64,000 nt of DNA from contig CAJBKE010000027.1 of the NCBI GenBank assembly GCA_903953565.1, positions 38,558 to 102,557 on the forward strand, read 5' to 3'. Shown one piece after another: positions 43,593 to 52,524 of this stretch; position 1 is the first letter of the stretch, and each line of letters opens with the position of its first letter. Source of the stretch: an uncultured Verrucomicrobiota bacterium (GTDB taxonomy: Bacteria; Verrucomicrobiota; Verrucomicrobiia; Chthoniobacterales; JACTMZ01). The position numbers were made by a program, and so were the translations under genes. Below the pieces are notes generated by a model. That model worked only from the letters and a program-made list of their open reading frames with translations. It did no database searches and was not told where the DNA came from.

Positions 43593-43660
43593 GTGGATCG
43601 CGCCGTCCCGGCGCGATGGCTCGGACCATAAATCGCGATGGGGACATCGCGATCCACCGC
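43591..43660 (+). repeat. Two-hairpin palindromic intergenic repeat, copy 3
   Basis: It starts at the stop codon of the small membrane protein and lies between that gene and the 3' end of the anti-sigma gene. Order: AGGTGGATCGCG, hairpin A (ATCGCGCCG-TCC-CGGCGCGAT), a 14-base linker, hairpin B (ATCGCGATG-GGGA-CATCGCGAT), then CCACCGC. Both 9-bp stems are perfect and the outer ends (GTGGATC / GATCCAC) also pair, so the whole element can fold as one long palindrome. Confidence 0.85.
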
Positions 43661-43674
43661 AGGCCGATTCGCAC

Positions 43675-44391
43675 TCAGCTCTTCAGCTGCTCGCTGATCA
43701 ACACCGCGGGCGAAGTCGGTGCGGAGGGCGCGCTCCCGGCGGGTTCGATGGACACCGCGAAACCCTGCATCGAATCTATGCCGCTGCCGGGTTGGACAAA
43801 CCTCCGCACCAGTCCACCGTCGCGCTGTGGCAACTCGCCGCAATCATGCACCGCCCCTCGGGCATCGACTGCCCAGACGCGGTAGCTGTGCGTGACCGGC
43901 AACTCAGGCAATCCCTCGGCCTGCACATACCATCCGCGCTGACCGCTATCCCATAGCACGCTGGCTTTCACTCCGGCGTAATCTCCGTAACCCCCGAGCA
44001 TGACATGCAAATCCTGCGGGTTGGGGCGCATGTCGCGGACAACCACCGATTCCTTTTGCCGCGTGGTGGCCGAAGCGCCGATTAGCACGAGGAGAACAAC
44101 AGCCGCTGCGGCGCCCCACGCCGAGTAGCCGGGCGTTTGTTTCGCTTCGGTGGCATTGCGGCCGGGCTGACCTCCGAAAATTTGATCCATGACCCGGTTT
44201 TGCAAATTGGCCGGAGCTTCCATGGGCGAAGCTGACATTGAGAGCATGGCGGCGACGTCCGCTAATTCGCCGCGCAGGCGAGATGCCTCCTTGTCTTCCT
44301 CGCACGCGCGTTCCCAAGCAGCAACATCCTCCCCGTCGAGCGCGCCGAGGGCGTCGAGGGCGGCGAGTTCTTCGATCTGGTCGCGATTCAT
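43675..44391 (-). CDS. Anti-sigma factor (RskA-like)
   Basis: A 238-residue single-pass protein that probably sequesters the ECF sigma factor encoded just upstream. The N-terminal ~75 residues are acidic and helical (EELAALDALGALDGEDVAAWERACEED), the pattern of anti-sigma-K N-domains. One transmembrane helix follows at about residues 93-110 (WGAAAAVVLLVLIGASAT), then an external domain of the RskA C-terminal type (LHVMLGGYGDYAGVKASVLWD, YVQAEGLPELPVTHSYRVWAVD). No CHCC zinc motif was seen. Start overlaps the sigma stop (ATGA), so levels are translationally matched. Confidence 0.85.
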   Translation of the reverse strand: MNRDQIEELAALDALGALDGEDVAAWERACEEDKEASRLRGELADVAAMLSMSASPMEAPANLQNRVMDQIFGGQPGRNATEAKQTPGYSAWGAAAAVVLLVLIGASATTRQKESVVVRDMRPNPQDLHVMLGGYGDYAGVKASVLWDSGQRGWYVQAEGLPELPVTHSYRVWAVDARGAVHDCGELPQRDGGLVRRFVQPGSGIDSMQGFAVSIEPAGSAPSAPTSPAVLISEQLKS

Positions 44392-44969
44392 GGTTGTGGT
44401 CCGAGAATTTCTTTGAGTTTCATCAGGCCACGGCGGGCGCGCGCTTTGACCGTGCCGAGAGGTTCTCCCAAGCGGTCGGCAACTTCGCTCTGGGTGAGCC
44501 CCCCGAAGAAGGCCAACTCGATGACTTTCCTCTGTTCGGGGGACAGGCGACCGACGGCATCGCGCAAAATCTGGCTCTTCTCGCTGGCATCCACCTCAGA
44601 TAACGCCTCCCTGACCCCCGCGGATTCATCGGCCACCGTCTCGCTCTCGAAATCGTCCCGCAGGCGGGTGCGGCGTTGGATGGCGCGGATGCGGTCGATC
44701 GAGCGGTTGCGGGTCATGGTGAGGGCCCACGTGAGCGGCTTGCCCTTGGTCGGATCGTAAAGCTTTGCCTTGTCCCAGATCTGAATGAAAACGTCCTGCA
44801 CCACATCCTGGGCGTCGGCATCCTGTTTGAGAAATTTCATCGCCGTGGCGTAAAGGATGTTCGAGTAGCGCGCGTAAAGTTGCTCGAAAGCCGCCCGCTC
44901 GCGCTTGGCCACCCGCGCCAACAAATCCAACTCGATGGCGCGGTCGTCGGTTTCGGGTGCTTGGCTCAT
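44388..44969 (-). CDS. ECF RNA polymerase sigma factor (SigK-like)
   Basis: A 193-residue group-4 sigma factor. Region 2 is seen in [42 protein letters not shown], with region 2.4 in [22 protein letters not shown]. Region 4 is [48 protein letters not shown]. It is sandwiched between hemL (stop overlaps this start) and the RskA-like gene (overlaps this stop). Release of the anti-sigma factor by an envelope signal is the expected control; the signal is unknown. Confidence 0.93.
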   Translation of the reverse strand: MSQAPETDDRAIELDLLARVAKRERAAFEQLYARYSNILYATAMKFLKQDADAQDVVQDVFIQIWDKAKLYDPTKGKPLTWALTMTRNRSIDRIRAIQRRTRLRDDFESETVADESAGVREALSEVDASEKSQILRDAVGRLSPEQRKVIELAFFGGLTQSEVADRLGEPLGTVKARARRGLMKLKEILGPQP

Positions 44970-46249
44970 GCGGCGTGGCGCAGCGCTTGGGCGACCACCC
45001 CGACTGTTCGGACGATGTCTTCGTCCGTGTGTGCCGTGCTGATGAATCCCGTCTCGAACTGCGAGGGGGGAAAATACACGCCATGCTCCAGCGAGTAATG
45101 GAAAAAATTCGCAAACTTCGCGGTATCGCATTTCTTCGCGTCGTCGAGGCGGTGCACCGGACCCTCCGCGAAGAACAAACTGAACATGCTTCCCACCCGG
45201 TGGAAGGTGCAACCGCACGTCGCGGCATCCGCGCGCAATCCGCTTTCCAAGCGCGCGCCAAGCTCCTCCAACCGGTTCCACGCATTGCTTTTTTCCAGTT
45301 CCCGCAACTGCGCGAGGCCCGCCGCCATGGCCAGCGGGTTGCCCGATAAAGTTCCCGCTTGGTAGACGGGGCCATCGGGCGCGAGATGGTCCATGATGTC
45401 GGCGCGTCCGCCGAAGGCTCCGACGGGCAAACCGCCGCCGATCACCTTGCCCAGCGCCGTCAGATCGGCGCGGATCCCAGTCAGTTCCTGCATCCCACCG
45501 CGGGCCACGCGGAACCCGGTCATGACTTCGTCGAAAATCAGAAGTGCGCCGTGCGCCGTGCAAAGCTCGCGCAATTTTTGCAGGTAGCCGGGAAGGGGAG
45601 GAATGAGACCGGCATTGGCCGGCAGCGGTTCCACGATCACGGCCGCAATTTTGTCGCCCTCCCGACTGAATGTCCGCTCGACGGACGCCTCGTCATTGAA
45701 CGGTAATGTGATGGTCAAGGCCGCCAATTCCCGCGGCACGCCCGCGCTGTCCGGTTGGCCCAGAGTCAGGGCACCGCTCCCCGCGCGCACGAGCAAGGAA
45801 TCGACATGCCCGTGATAGCAGCCCTCGAATTTCACGATTTTGTCGCGTCCGGTGAATCCCCGCGCCAAACGCAGGCATGACATCGTCGCCTCGGTCCCGC
45901 TGTTGACCATGCGGACTTTTTCCACCGATGGCATCCACGCGCAGATCAGTTCCGCCATTTCAACCTCGAGCGGATTCGGAATGCCGTAGCTCAAACCGCG
46001 CCCCGCCGCCTCGCGCACGGCATCGACGACAACCTTCGGCGCGTGACCGAGGATGGCCGGTCCCCACGTGCCGACGTAATCGATGTATTCATTCCCGTCG
46101 ACATCGCGGATCCGCGCGCCCGCCGCGTGGTCGACAAAGAACGGTTCCCCGCCCACACCGCGGAACGCGCGCACCGGCGAATTGACGCCGCCCGGGATGC
46201 GGGCGCGCGCCGCGGCGAAGAGTTCTTGCGAGCGCGGACGCGCGGGCAT
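44966..46249 (-). CDS. hemL: Glutamate-1-semialdehyde 2,1-aminomutase
   Basis: Produces 5-aminolevulinate for heme by the C5 pathway. It has 427 residues starting at ATG 46249 ([29 protein letters not shown]). PLP lysine lies in [47 protein letters not shown] and the terminal [15 protein letters not shown] are typical. The long upstream open frame to 46591 is a shadow of the PfkB gene. The stop overlaps the ECF sigma start as ATGA, an unusual link between heme synthesis and sigma control. Confidence 0.95.
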   Translation of the reverse strand: MPARPRSQELFAAARARIPGGVNSPVRAFRGVGGEPFFVDHAAGARIRDVDGNEYIDYVGTWGPAILGHAPKVVVDAVREAAGRGLSYGIPNPLEVEMAELICAWMPSVEKVRMVNSGTEATMSCLRLARGFTGRDKIVKFEGCYHGHVDSLLVRAGSGALTLGQPDSAGVPRELAALTITLPFNDEASVERTFSREGDKIAAVIVEPLPANAGLIPPLPGYLQKLRELCTAHGALLIFDEVMTGFRVARGGMQELTGIRADLTALGKVIGGGLPVGAFGGRADIMDHLAPDGPVYQAGTLSGNPLAMAAGLAQLRELEKSNAWNRLEELGARLESGLRADAATCGCTFHRVGSMFSLFFAEGPVHRLDDAKKCDTAKFANFFHYSLEHGVYFPPSQFETGFISTAHTDEDIVRTVGVVAQALRHAA

Positions 46250-46263
46250 CGGCGTGGACGCGC

Positions 46264-47373
46264 TCAAAGAGTGCGCAGGAAACTCACCATGTCCTCGACC
46301 GTCGGACTCTTGGCGGTGCGGACGTAAAAGCCGGATGTGCCCACCCCGATCTGCAGGCTGACGTCGAGCGGCGCCTCGAGCATGCGGGCGATGCAAAAGC
46401 CCGCGTTGAAATGGTCGCCTGCGCCCGTGGTGATTTTCGGTTTTTCGATGAATGGGCCCTGCACGGCTGACGTTCCCGTGCTGTCGGCCGCCGCGGCGAA
46501 GGACACCGGATGGATGACCACCGTTTCGACGCCGAGCTTTTCCCGGATCTTCGCGGCATGCGCGGCCACCGCTTCGTGAGTCTCCTCGCACGGTGGGAAG
46601 CCGAGCACTTCGCCGATCTGGCGTCCTTCCTGCAGGTTGAGCCCGAGGATGACCTTGGCGTGTTTCTGAAATTTGGCGATGAGGTCGACGGCCTTGGCGA
46701 TGTCCTCGCGTGTGCGTTTGGCCGGGTCGGCCAGGTCGAAGAAAATCCAGCGCGGCTCGGTGACTAGCGGCATGACCTTTTTGAGCAACTCTTCGAAAAT
46801 GCGCGTCATTCCGGTCAGCATCGTCCAGTTGACCAGCGCGATCAGAGACGAGTCATTGAACAATTTCACCAGTCTCTCGAGCGGGATGTGGCCGAGCAAA
46901 TTTTCCCAGTTCACATCGCGCAGGCTGATGTGCTTGCCGAACATCAATTTGCCGTCGTCGAATTCGATGGCGTCCGTGTAACCCGGTTCGGCCAGCGATA
47001 TGACATTGGCGCGCGCCGCGAAATCGGCGAAGACCGGATGGATGTTCGGCGCGCCGAGGATGCCGACATAGGTGACCGGCGTGCCGTAGGCGTCGAGAGC
47101 ATTGGCCATGATCGGTCCGTTGCCGCCGAGTTTGACCATCTGCTGGACCATTTCGAAATTCGCGCTCAGTCCTGCCGCCGCCGCGATCTTGCCGCCGAAT
47201 TCCGCCATGCTTTCGAGGCGCGTGTATTTTTCCGCGCTCTCGCGCGTCGCGACCACGTGCAGGATGGTATCCACGAAGCCGTCGAGGCCGACCAGGCTGG
47301 GGGACTTCGGCAGGCTGTCGGCGCGGGACGAAAGAAGGTCGGCCGCCGCGGCGGCCAGCGATGCATTACTCAT
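46264..47373 (-). CDS. PfkB family carbohydrate kinase
   Basis: A 369-residue ribokinase/PfkB-fold sugar kinase. The N-terminal domain has [15 protein letters not shown] and [24 protein letters not shown] (substrate lid GGNGP). The ATP/anion-hole signature is [20 protein letters not shown] with the catalytic Asp. The start ATG 47373 is preferred over GTG 47385. Substrate specificity (for example fructose, fructose-6-P or a nucleoside) cannot be deduced. The 3' end is 14 bp before hemL on the same strand. Confidence 0.87.
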   Translation of the reverse strand: MSNASLAAAAADLLSSRADSLPKSPSLVGLDGFVDTILHVVATRESAEKYTRLESMAEFGGKIAAAAGLSANFEMVQQMVKLGGNGPIMANALDAYGTPVTYVGILGAPNIHPVFADFAARANVISLAEPGYTDAIEFDDGKLMFGKHISLRDVNWENLLGHIPLERLVKLFNDSSLIALVNWTMLTGMTRIFEELLKKVMPLVTEPRWIFFDLADPAKRTREDIAKAVDLIAKFQKHAKVILGLNLQEGRQIGEVLGFPPCEETHEAVAAHAAKIREKLGVETVVIHPVSFAAAADSTGTSAVQGPFIEKPKITTGAGDHFNAGFCIARMLEAPLDVSLQIGVGTSGFYVRTAKSPTVEDMVSFLRTL

Positions 47374-47481
47374 GGGACTAGACACAATAAAACCGCCGCT
47401 CGGGCGAACGCACGCGATTTCCGTCCCCGCAAAAAGAGCTTTCGCTGGGAGGCGCCCTGCGCTTTATTTGCGGGTCCTCAA

Positions 47482-47555
47482 GGAGCCTTAGCTCAATTGG
47501 TTAGAGCGCTGCCCTGTCACGGCAGAGGTTGCGGGTTCGAGTCCCGTAGGCTCCG
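47482..47555 (+). tRNA. tRNA-Asp (anticodon GTC)
   Basis: Acceptor stem GGAGCCT/AGGCTCC, D-arm GCTCAATTGGTTAGAGC, anticodon stem CTGCC-CTGTCAC-GGCAG with anticodon GTC, T-arm GGGTTCGAGTCCC, and discriminator G. CCA is not encoded, unlike the tRNA-Thr at 14065. The DJ-1 family gene begins 11 bases after the end, so they might share a transcript. A weak promoter-like TTTCGC-17 bp-TTTATT lies a few bases upstream. Confidence 0.97.
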
Positions 47556-47566
47556 TTTTGCTTTCT

Positions 47567-48109
47567 ATGAAAAAGCGCGTGCTTTGCCTGCTGGCCGACG
47601 GGGTGGAGGAATTGGAACTGGTTGCCCCGGTGGATGTATTGCGCCGGGCCGGGGCGGATGTGGTGCTGGCAACGGTCGGCGGAAATAGCGTGGTAACCGG
47701 ACGCAACGGATTGGCGCTGCATGCGGATGTGCCGCTGGCCGGACTACAGGCCGGGGACTTTGATCTGCTGCTCATTCCCGGCGGCGCGGCCGTCTCCTTC
47801 CTTCGCAAAGATGGCCGCGCAGCGGAGTTGGCGCGCCAATTTGTCGACCGCGGCAAGACGGTTGCGGCTATTTGTGCCGGGCCCCTTGTCTTGGAGGACG
47901 CCGGGTTGCTTGAAGGCAAACGTTTCACCTCGCATTTTTCCGCGGTCAATGAGTTGCCCGGAGCGCAAACCGGCGAACGCGTGGTCGAGGACGGCCTGAT
48001 CATTACCTCGCGCGGCGCCGGCACGGCGCTCGAGTTCGGCCTGGCCTTGGTCGATCGCCTTTTCGGCGAGGCCAAGGAAGAGGAGATAGCCCGCGCGATC
48101 ATGGCTTGA
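47567..48109 (+). CDS. DJ-1/PfpI family protein (YajL-like)
   Basis: A 180-residue DJ-1 superfamily protein, closest in pattern to YajL/ThiJ. Nucleophilic cysteine lies in the elbow AAICAGPLVLEDAGLL; the conserved glutamate is in DGVEELELVAPVDVLRRAG, and the catalytic neighbour histidine region is LEGKRFTSHFSAVNEL. The ATG at 47567 starts MKKRVLCLLADGVEE. Family members repair glycated proteins or act as chaperones. It directly follows tRNA-Asp, with no clear ribosome binding site. Confidence 0.88.
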   Translation: MKKRVLCLLADGVEELELVAPVDVLRRAGADVVLATVGGNSVVTGRNGLALHADVPLAGLQAGDFDLLLIPGGAAVSFLRKDGRAAELARQFVDRGKTVAAICAGPLVLEDAGLLEGKRFTSHFSAVNELPGAQTGERVVEDGLIITSRGAGTALEFGLALVDRLFGEAKEEEIARAIMA

Positions 48110-48153
48110 TTGAGGTCGACTCGCCGCCCGTTGCGCAGTATCAGTCAAACGCC

Positions 48154-48327
48154 ATGAAACTTCTTCTTTTCTTAGCGCTGGCGGCTGCTCTCGGTGTTTG
48201 CGGGTGCGGCACTTTCAGCGGTGCCGGCCAAGATGCCGTGCGGAATCTCGAGCAGGGTGCCGAAGGCCGCGGACAACTGGTTTCGCCCGACCCCATGGGC
48301 GACGAATTCGGTTCCTACTACGAATAA
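48154..48327 (+). CDS. Small lipoprotein
   Basis: A 57-residue protein with a signal MKLLLFLALAAALGVCGC ending in a lipobox (GVCGC, with two possible cysteines). The mature part (GTFSGAGQDAVRNLEQGAEG, then RGQLVSPDPMGDEFGSYYE) is reminiscent of entericidin-like or small toxin/immunity lipoproteins, but this is weak. ATG 48154 is chosen over the longer frame that begins at 48106 inside the DJ-1 gene. coaD follows after 35 bp. Confidence 0.65.
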   Translation: MKLLLFLALAAALGVCGCGTFSGAGQDAVRNLEQGAEGRGQLVSPDPMGDEFGSYYE

Positions 48328-48362
48328 TTGCCGCGCGGCACGAACTGCGGAGATGCCAAACG

Positions 48363-48857
48363 ATGACCCGCGCCATTTATCCCGGTAGTTTCGATCCCGT
48401 CACCCTCGGTCACGTCGACGTGATCGAGCGCGCCCTGCGTTTGTTCGACGAGGTGGTGGTGGCGGCCGCTCCGAGCGAAGGCAAAGGTCCGCTCTTTCCA
48501 ATCGATGAGCGGCTCGATCTGATCCGCGCGTCTTTGCCGGACGAAAAGCGTCTCAAGGTGAAAAAACTCGACGGACTGCTCGTCGACTTCGTCACGTCCG
48601 AGAAAGCGCAGGTCATCGTGCGCGGGCTCCGCGCCATCTCCGATTTCGAATTCGAATTCCAGATGGCCCTGATGAACCGCCGTCTCGCCCCCGGTGTGGA
48701 AACCATCTTTCTCATGCCGAAGGAGGACTACAGTTACATCAGCAGCCGCATTGTGAAGGAAGTGGCGCGCCTCGGGGGCGATGTCTCGGGCGTTGTGCCG
48801 CCTCCGGTCGCGACGGCCTTGCGCCAAAAATTTGCCGGAGGAGCGTCGCAGCCATGA
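48363..48857 (+). CDS. coaD: Pantetheine-phosphate adenylyltransferase
   Basis: Fourth step of coenzyme A synthesis. 164 residues, typical of CoaD. Nucleotidyltransferase motifs are AIYPGSFDPVTLGHVDVIERA (with TxGHxD) and the C-terminal YSYISSRIVKEVARLGGDVSGVVPP with ISSR/S. DGLLVDFVTSEKAQVIVRGLRAISDFEFEFQMALMNRRLAP covers the substrate side. Start ATG 48363. It overlaps yceD as ATGA and begins the coaD-yceD-rpmF-plsX-fabH run. Confidence 0.96.
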   Translation: MTRAIYPGSFDPVTLGHVDVIERALRLFDEVVVAAAPSEGKGPLFPIDERLDLIRASLPDEKRLKVKKLDGLLVDFVTSEKAQVIVRGLRAISDFEFEFQMALMNRRLAPGVETIFLMPKEDYSYISSRIVKEVARLGGDVSGVVPPPVATALRQKFAGGASQP

Positions 48858-49309
48858 TCGGTGTCCATCTCAATCAACTTCCACCCGAGGGCAAACACCT
48901 CGAGGGCGAGGAAGATCCCTCCTTCTTGGACCTCTCGGCCATCGGGGCCAAAGCTGCGGGCCCGGTTCGCTACGAATTGGAGGTCGGTCTCTCTGGCGGC
49001 GGTATCTTCGCCACCGGCCGGGTCGAGGTGCCGGTCGAAATGACCTGCGTGGCCTGTCTGCAGCCCTTTGTCTTCGAAGCGGCAGCCGACCCCTTTGCCA
49101 CCCAAGTTGAAATCGAAGGGCGGGAATTGGTCGACCTGACCCCGTCCGTTCGCGAGGAGCTTTTATTGGCTTTGCCAAATCACCCGCGGTGTGATTCAAT
49201 TCCCGGCCATAGCTGTCCCTACCAAGGCCCGGAATCCTCCGGCGGCGGAACGCAGGAAAGTGCGCAATCTGCTTGGGACCAGTTGGATAAGCTTAAAACT
49301 AAACGCTGA
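48854..49309 (+). CDS. yceD: YceD/DUF177 family protein
   Basis: A 151-residue DUF177 protein (23S rRNA accumulation protein family). Its central part has the family zinc/disulfide-like pattern VEVPVEMTCVACLQPFVFEAAADPF, and the C-terminal third has DLTPSVREELLLALPNHPRC followed by a Ser/Gly-rich and Lys-rich tail. It is invariably located upstream of rpmF, as here (six bases apart). A role in ribosome assembly is inferred from the family. Confidence 0.88.
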   Translation: MIGVHLNQLPPEGKHLEGEEDPSFLDLSAIGAKAAGPVRYELEVGLSGGGIFATGRVEVPVEMTCVACLQPFVFEAAADPFATQVEIEGRELVDLTPSVREELLLALPNHPRCDSIPGHSCPYQGPESSGGGTQESAQSAWDQLDKLKTKR

Positions 49310-49315
49310 TTTCTT

Positions 49316-49498
49316 ATGCCAGTCCCGAAACGCAAAGTCTCCAAGATGCGCCTGCGCACCCGCAAAGCGGCCAACCGTTGGCGCGCCGGCAAGCTCGGCA
49401 CCTGCGGCCAGTGCGGCGCCAAACTGCCGTCCCATACCGCTTGTCCGTCTTGCGGCTACTACAACGGTCGCCAGGTCCTCTCGGTCGGAGCGGCTTAA
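49316..49498 (+). CDS. rpmF: 50S ribosomal protein L32
   Basis: A 60-residue L32. MPVPKRKVSKMRLRTRKAANRW is the standard basic start, and the C-terminal zinc finger has CGQCGAKLPSHTACPSCGYYNGRQVL with four cysteines. This is the cysteine-rich (C+) form of the protein. It lies between yceD and plsX as in most bacteria. Confidence 0.98.
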   Translation: MPVPKRKVSKMRLRTRKAANRWRAGKLGTCGQCGAKLPSHTACPSCGYYNGRQVLSVGAA

Positions 49499-49516
49499 TC
49501 CCGAAGGCTTGCGCCG

Positions 49517-50524
49517 ATGAAGGTTGCGCTCGATGCCATGGGCGGCGACCACGCGCCGCAGGCCACGGTCGCCGGAGCTGTTCTCGCTCTGCGCGAGTTT
49601 CCCAAGCTCGAAAAACTTTTCCTCGTCGGTGACGAAGCACGCATTCGTGCGGAGCTCGACAAGAACAATTGCCGCGACGCGCGCGTGGAAATTGTCCACG
49701 CCTCGCAGGTTGTCGACATGTCCGAGAGCGCCGTCGACAGCGTCCGCCGCAAAAAAGATTCGTCCATCTCCCGCGCGGTCGACCTGGTCAAACGCGGCCA
49801 AGCCGACGCCGTGGTCAGTGCGGGACACACCGGCGCCGCCGTTGCCGCCACGACGATCAAACTTCGCACCCTCGAAGGTGTCGACCGCCCCGGCATCGCC
49901 GCCCTCCTTCCCACCGAGACCAACCTCTGCGTCCTTATCGACGCCGGCGCGAACACCGACGCCCGTCCCGAGCACATGCTGCAATACGCCATCATGGGTG
50001 CTGTTTTTTCCCGCTACGTCCTCGGATACGAAAACCCCGCGATCGGCCTGATGTCCATCGGCGGCGAGGATGTCAAAGGCAGTGAATTCACCAAGGACAT
50101 CTTCAAGCTGCTCAGGGCCAGCGGACTCAATTTCCGCGGCAACATCGAAGGTCACGATCTTTTCCAGAATCCCGTCGAGGTCGTCCTCTGCGATGGCTTT
50201 ACCGGCAACGTCGTCCTCAAATCCTGCGAAGCCACCGCCGAGGCCGTCTTCCACTGGTTGAAAAACGAAATCAAACGCTCGCCCATCCGCATCGCCGGCG
50301 CTTACCTCATGCAGGGTGCGTTCCGCAAATTGAAGAAGCGCACCAATTACGAGGAATACGGCGGCAGCCCGCTTCTCGGAGTGGACGGCATTTGCATCAT
50401 CGCGCACGGCTCGAGCAGCCCGAAGGCCATCAAGAACGCCATCCGCGTGGCCATCGAGTCGATCCAGACACGCATCAATCCCCACATCGTCGAAGAGTTG
50501 TCCGCTTTCTACGCACGCGAATGA
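49517..50524 (+). CDS. plsX: Phosphate acyltransferase PlsX
   Basis: Converts acyl-ACP to acyl-phosphate for phospholipid synthesis. 335 residues. Motifs: VALDAMGGDHAPQATVAGA, SAGHTGAAVAATTIKLRTLEGVDRPGIA, VLIDAGANTDARPEHMLQYA and DGFTGNVVLKSCEATAE. It follows rpmF by 18 bp and overlaps fabH by four bases (ATGA), so expression of ribosome and lipid genes is linked. Confidence 0.96.
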   Translation: MKVALDAMGGDHAPQATVAGAVLALREFPKLEKLFLVGDEARIRAELDKNNCRDARVEIVHASQVVDMSESAVDSVRRKKDSSISRAVDLVKRGQADAVVSAGHTGAAVAATTIKLRTLEGVDRPGIAALLPTETNLCVLIDAGANTDARPEHMLQYAIMGAVFSRYVLGYENPAIGLMSIGGEDVKGSEFTKDIFKLLRASGLNFRGNIEGHDLFQNPVEVVLCDGFTGNVVLKSCEATAEAVFHWLKNEIKRSPIRIAGAYLMQGAFRKLKKRTNYEEYGGSPLLGVDGICIIAHGSSSPKAIKNAIRVAIESIQTRINPHIVEELSAFYARE

Positions 50525-51519
50525 GCACCAAAACCATCCGCCCCGTCGCCATTGCCGGCACCGGCAAATTCGTTCCGGAGAAAGTCCTGACCAATGCCGA
50601 TCTGCAACGCATGGTCGACACCAACGACGAGTGGATCGTCGAGCGCACGGGAATCAAAGAACGCCGCATCGCCGCGGAAGACGAGGCGACGAGCGATCTC
50701 GCGATCAAGGCCGGCCTCGACGCCCTTGAAAATGCCGGCATCAAAGCCGAAGACCTCGATCTCATCATCGTTGCCACCGTCACTCCCGACATGGCCTTCC
50801 CCGCCACCGCTTGTCTGGTGCAAAAAGCACTCGGCGCCCCCAAAGCCACCTGCTTCGACGTCTCCGCGGCCTGCTCCGGTTTTCTCTACGGCATGGAGCT
50901 GGCCCGGCAATTCATTGCCACCGGCTCGGCCGAAAAAGCCCTCGTCATCGGGGCCGACAAACTCAGTGCGATCATCGATTGGACCGACCGCAACACCTGC
51001 GTCCTTTTCGGCGACGGAGCCGGCGCCGCCGTGCTCCAGCCCGCTGGTGAGGGAACCGGAGAAATTTTGTCCGCTTACTCCGGAAGCAATGGTTCTCTCG
51101 ATGAGATCCTCAACGTCCCCGGTGGTGGATCGCGTCAGCCGCTCACCGCGGACAACATCGGCTCCAAGGTTAACACCATGAAAATGGCCGGACGCGAGGT
51201 CTACCGTCACGCCGTCCAGACCATGATGTCCGCCGCCAAAGAAGCCATCGCCCGCGCCGGCCTCACACCCGACGACATCGAGTGCTTCATTCCCCATCAG
51301 GCCAATCTCCGCATCATCGAAACCATTGCCGACAAACTCCACGTCCCGATGGATCGTTTCTTCGTCAATCTCCAAGCCTACGGCAACACCTCTGCCGCCG
51401 CGGTGGCCATCGCCCTCGATGAAGCCCAGCGCAGCGGACGCATCAAGCGCGGCGACCACATTCTCATGGTCGTCTTCGGCGGCGGTTTGACTTGGGCCTC
51501 GTCTGTGGTTCGCTGGTAG
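50521..51519 (+). CDS. fabH: 3-oxoacyl-ACP synthase III
   Basis: Initiates fatty-acid elongation by condensing acetyl-CoA with malonyl-ACP. 332 residues. Catalytic triad: Cys in FDVSAACSGFLYGME, His in CFIPHQANLRIIE, Asn in YGNTSAAAVAIAL. WIVERTGIKERRIA is a conserved N-terminal block. ATG 50521 overlaps the plsX stop. The C-terminal GLTWASSVVRW is typical. Confidence 0.97.
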   Translation: MSTKTIRPVAIAGTGKFVPEKVLTNADLQRMVDTNDEWIVERTGIKERRIAAEDEATSDLAIKAGLDALENAGIKAEDLDLIIVATVTPDMAFPATACLVQKALGAPKATCFDVSAACSGFLYGMELARQFIATGSAEKALVIGADKLSAIIDWTDRNTCVLFGDGAGAAVLQPAGEGTGEILSAYSGSNGSLDEILNVPGGGSRQPLTADNIGSKVNTMKMAGREVYRHAVQTMMSAAKEAIARAGLTPDDIECFIPHQANLRIIETIADKLHVPMDRFFVNLQAYGNTSAAAVAIALDEAQRSGRIKRGDHILMVVFGGGLTWASSVVRW

Positions 51520-51520
51520 C

Positions 51521-52384
51521 GTGCTAACCGACACCCACGCGCACCTCGATTTTCCCGAGTTCGACGGGCAACTCGATGCCGTCATCGCCCGCGCCCGCGA
51601 AGCTGGTGTGCACCGCATCATCACGGTGGGCATAGACCGCGAAAGCTGCCGCAAGTCGCTCGCCATCGCCGAGAAATACGACAACGTCTTCGCCGTGCTC
51701 GGACTGCACCCGTGCAACGTTCTCGATGAGGGTGCGATGGATTTCCTCGAGGAACTTCCCGCTCTTGCCCGGCATCCCAAAGTTGTCGCCATCGGCGAGA
51801 CCGGCATGGATTACCACCATCTCCCCAGCCGCGAACTGCTTAAACGGGACAAATCGGAAGCTGTCTTCGGGGCCTTGCAGGCTGGAACGGCCGAAGCGGT
51901 TGCGGCCGACATCGCCGACGGAGCAATGAAGTCCGCCCAAGCCGAAGCTTTCAAAGCCCAACTCGACCTTGCTGTCGAACTCGGGCGCAACGTCGTCATC
52001 CACCAGCGAGAAGCGTGGGACGACGCCCTCGACATACTCCGTCTCTATACCGGAAAACTGCGTGCCGTCTTCCACTGCTTCGGCGGATCCCCCGAAGCCG
52101 CCGCCGAAATCGCCGCCATGGGCCATCTCGTCTCCTTCACCGGTATCGTCACCTTCAAAAACGCCACCCTCGTGCAACAAACCGCCAAGTCCGTCGCCGC
52201 CGACGGCTACATGGTCGAAACCGACTGTCCGTATCTCGCCCCCGTCCCCTTCCGCGGTAAAACCTGCGAACCCGCGCACGTGAAACTCACCGCCAAAAAA
52301 ATCGCCGAGTTGCGCGAAGAAAGTGTGGAGAAAGTCGCTATCGATACGCAGCGAGTTGCGTGTGCTTTTTACGGCATTAGCTGA
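51521..52384 (+). CDS. TatD family metal-dependent hydrolase with central insertion
   Basis: A TIM-barrel nuclease/deacylase of the TatD family. Metal ligands: DTHAHLDF, GETGMDYHH, VVIHQREAWD, VFHCFGG and VETDCPYLAPVP. It has 287 residues, longer than the usual ~260, because an extra stretch of about 35-40 residues (LLKRDKSEAVFGALQAGTA, then EAVAADIADGAMKSAQAEAF) separates GETGMDYHH from the QL helix. Start is GTG 51521, one base after the fabH stop. It ends the lipid/ribosome cluster. Confidence 0.92.
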   Translation: MLTDTHAHLDFPEFDGQLDAVIARAREAGVHRIITVGIDRESCRKSLAIAEKYDNVFAVLGLHPCNVLDEGAMDFLEELPALARHPKVVAIGETGMDYHHLPSRELLKRDKSEAVFGALQAGTAEAVAADIADGAMKSAQAEAFKAQLDLAVELGRNVVIHQREAWDDALDILRLYTGKLRAVFHCFGGSPEAAAEIAAMGHLVSFTGIVTFKNATLVQQTAKSVAADGYMVETDCPYLAPVPFRGKTCEPAHVKLTAKKIAELREESVEKVAIDTQRVACAFYGIS

Positions 52385-52524
52385 AACCTGCAAACGGCGC
52401 TTTTAATTTCTGTCCACGGATAGGCGCTTTGTGTCGTGGCAGCTGGAACTTTGAGGCGTGCCAGAGTCTGTCTCGCATACTTCTAGTATAAAAAACTAAT
52501 AATCAATCACTTAAAGGAAAAAAT

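Noticed and set aside
47501..47722. Minus-strand small ORF ending in GAYGTRTRNLCRDRAAL
   Set aside because: This peptide is the well-known artefact of translating the antisense of a tRNA gene; it overlaps tRNA-Asp.
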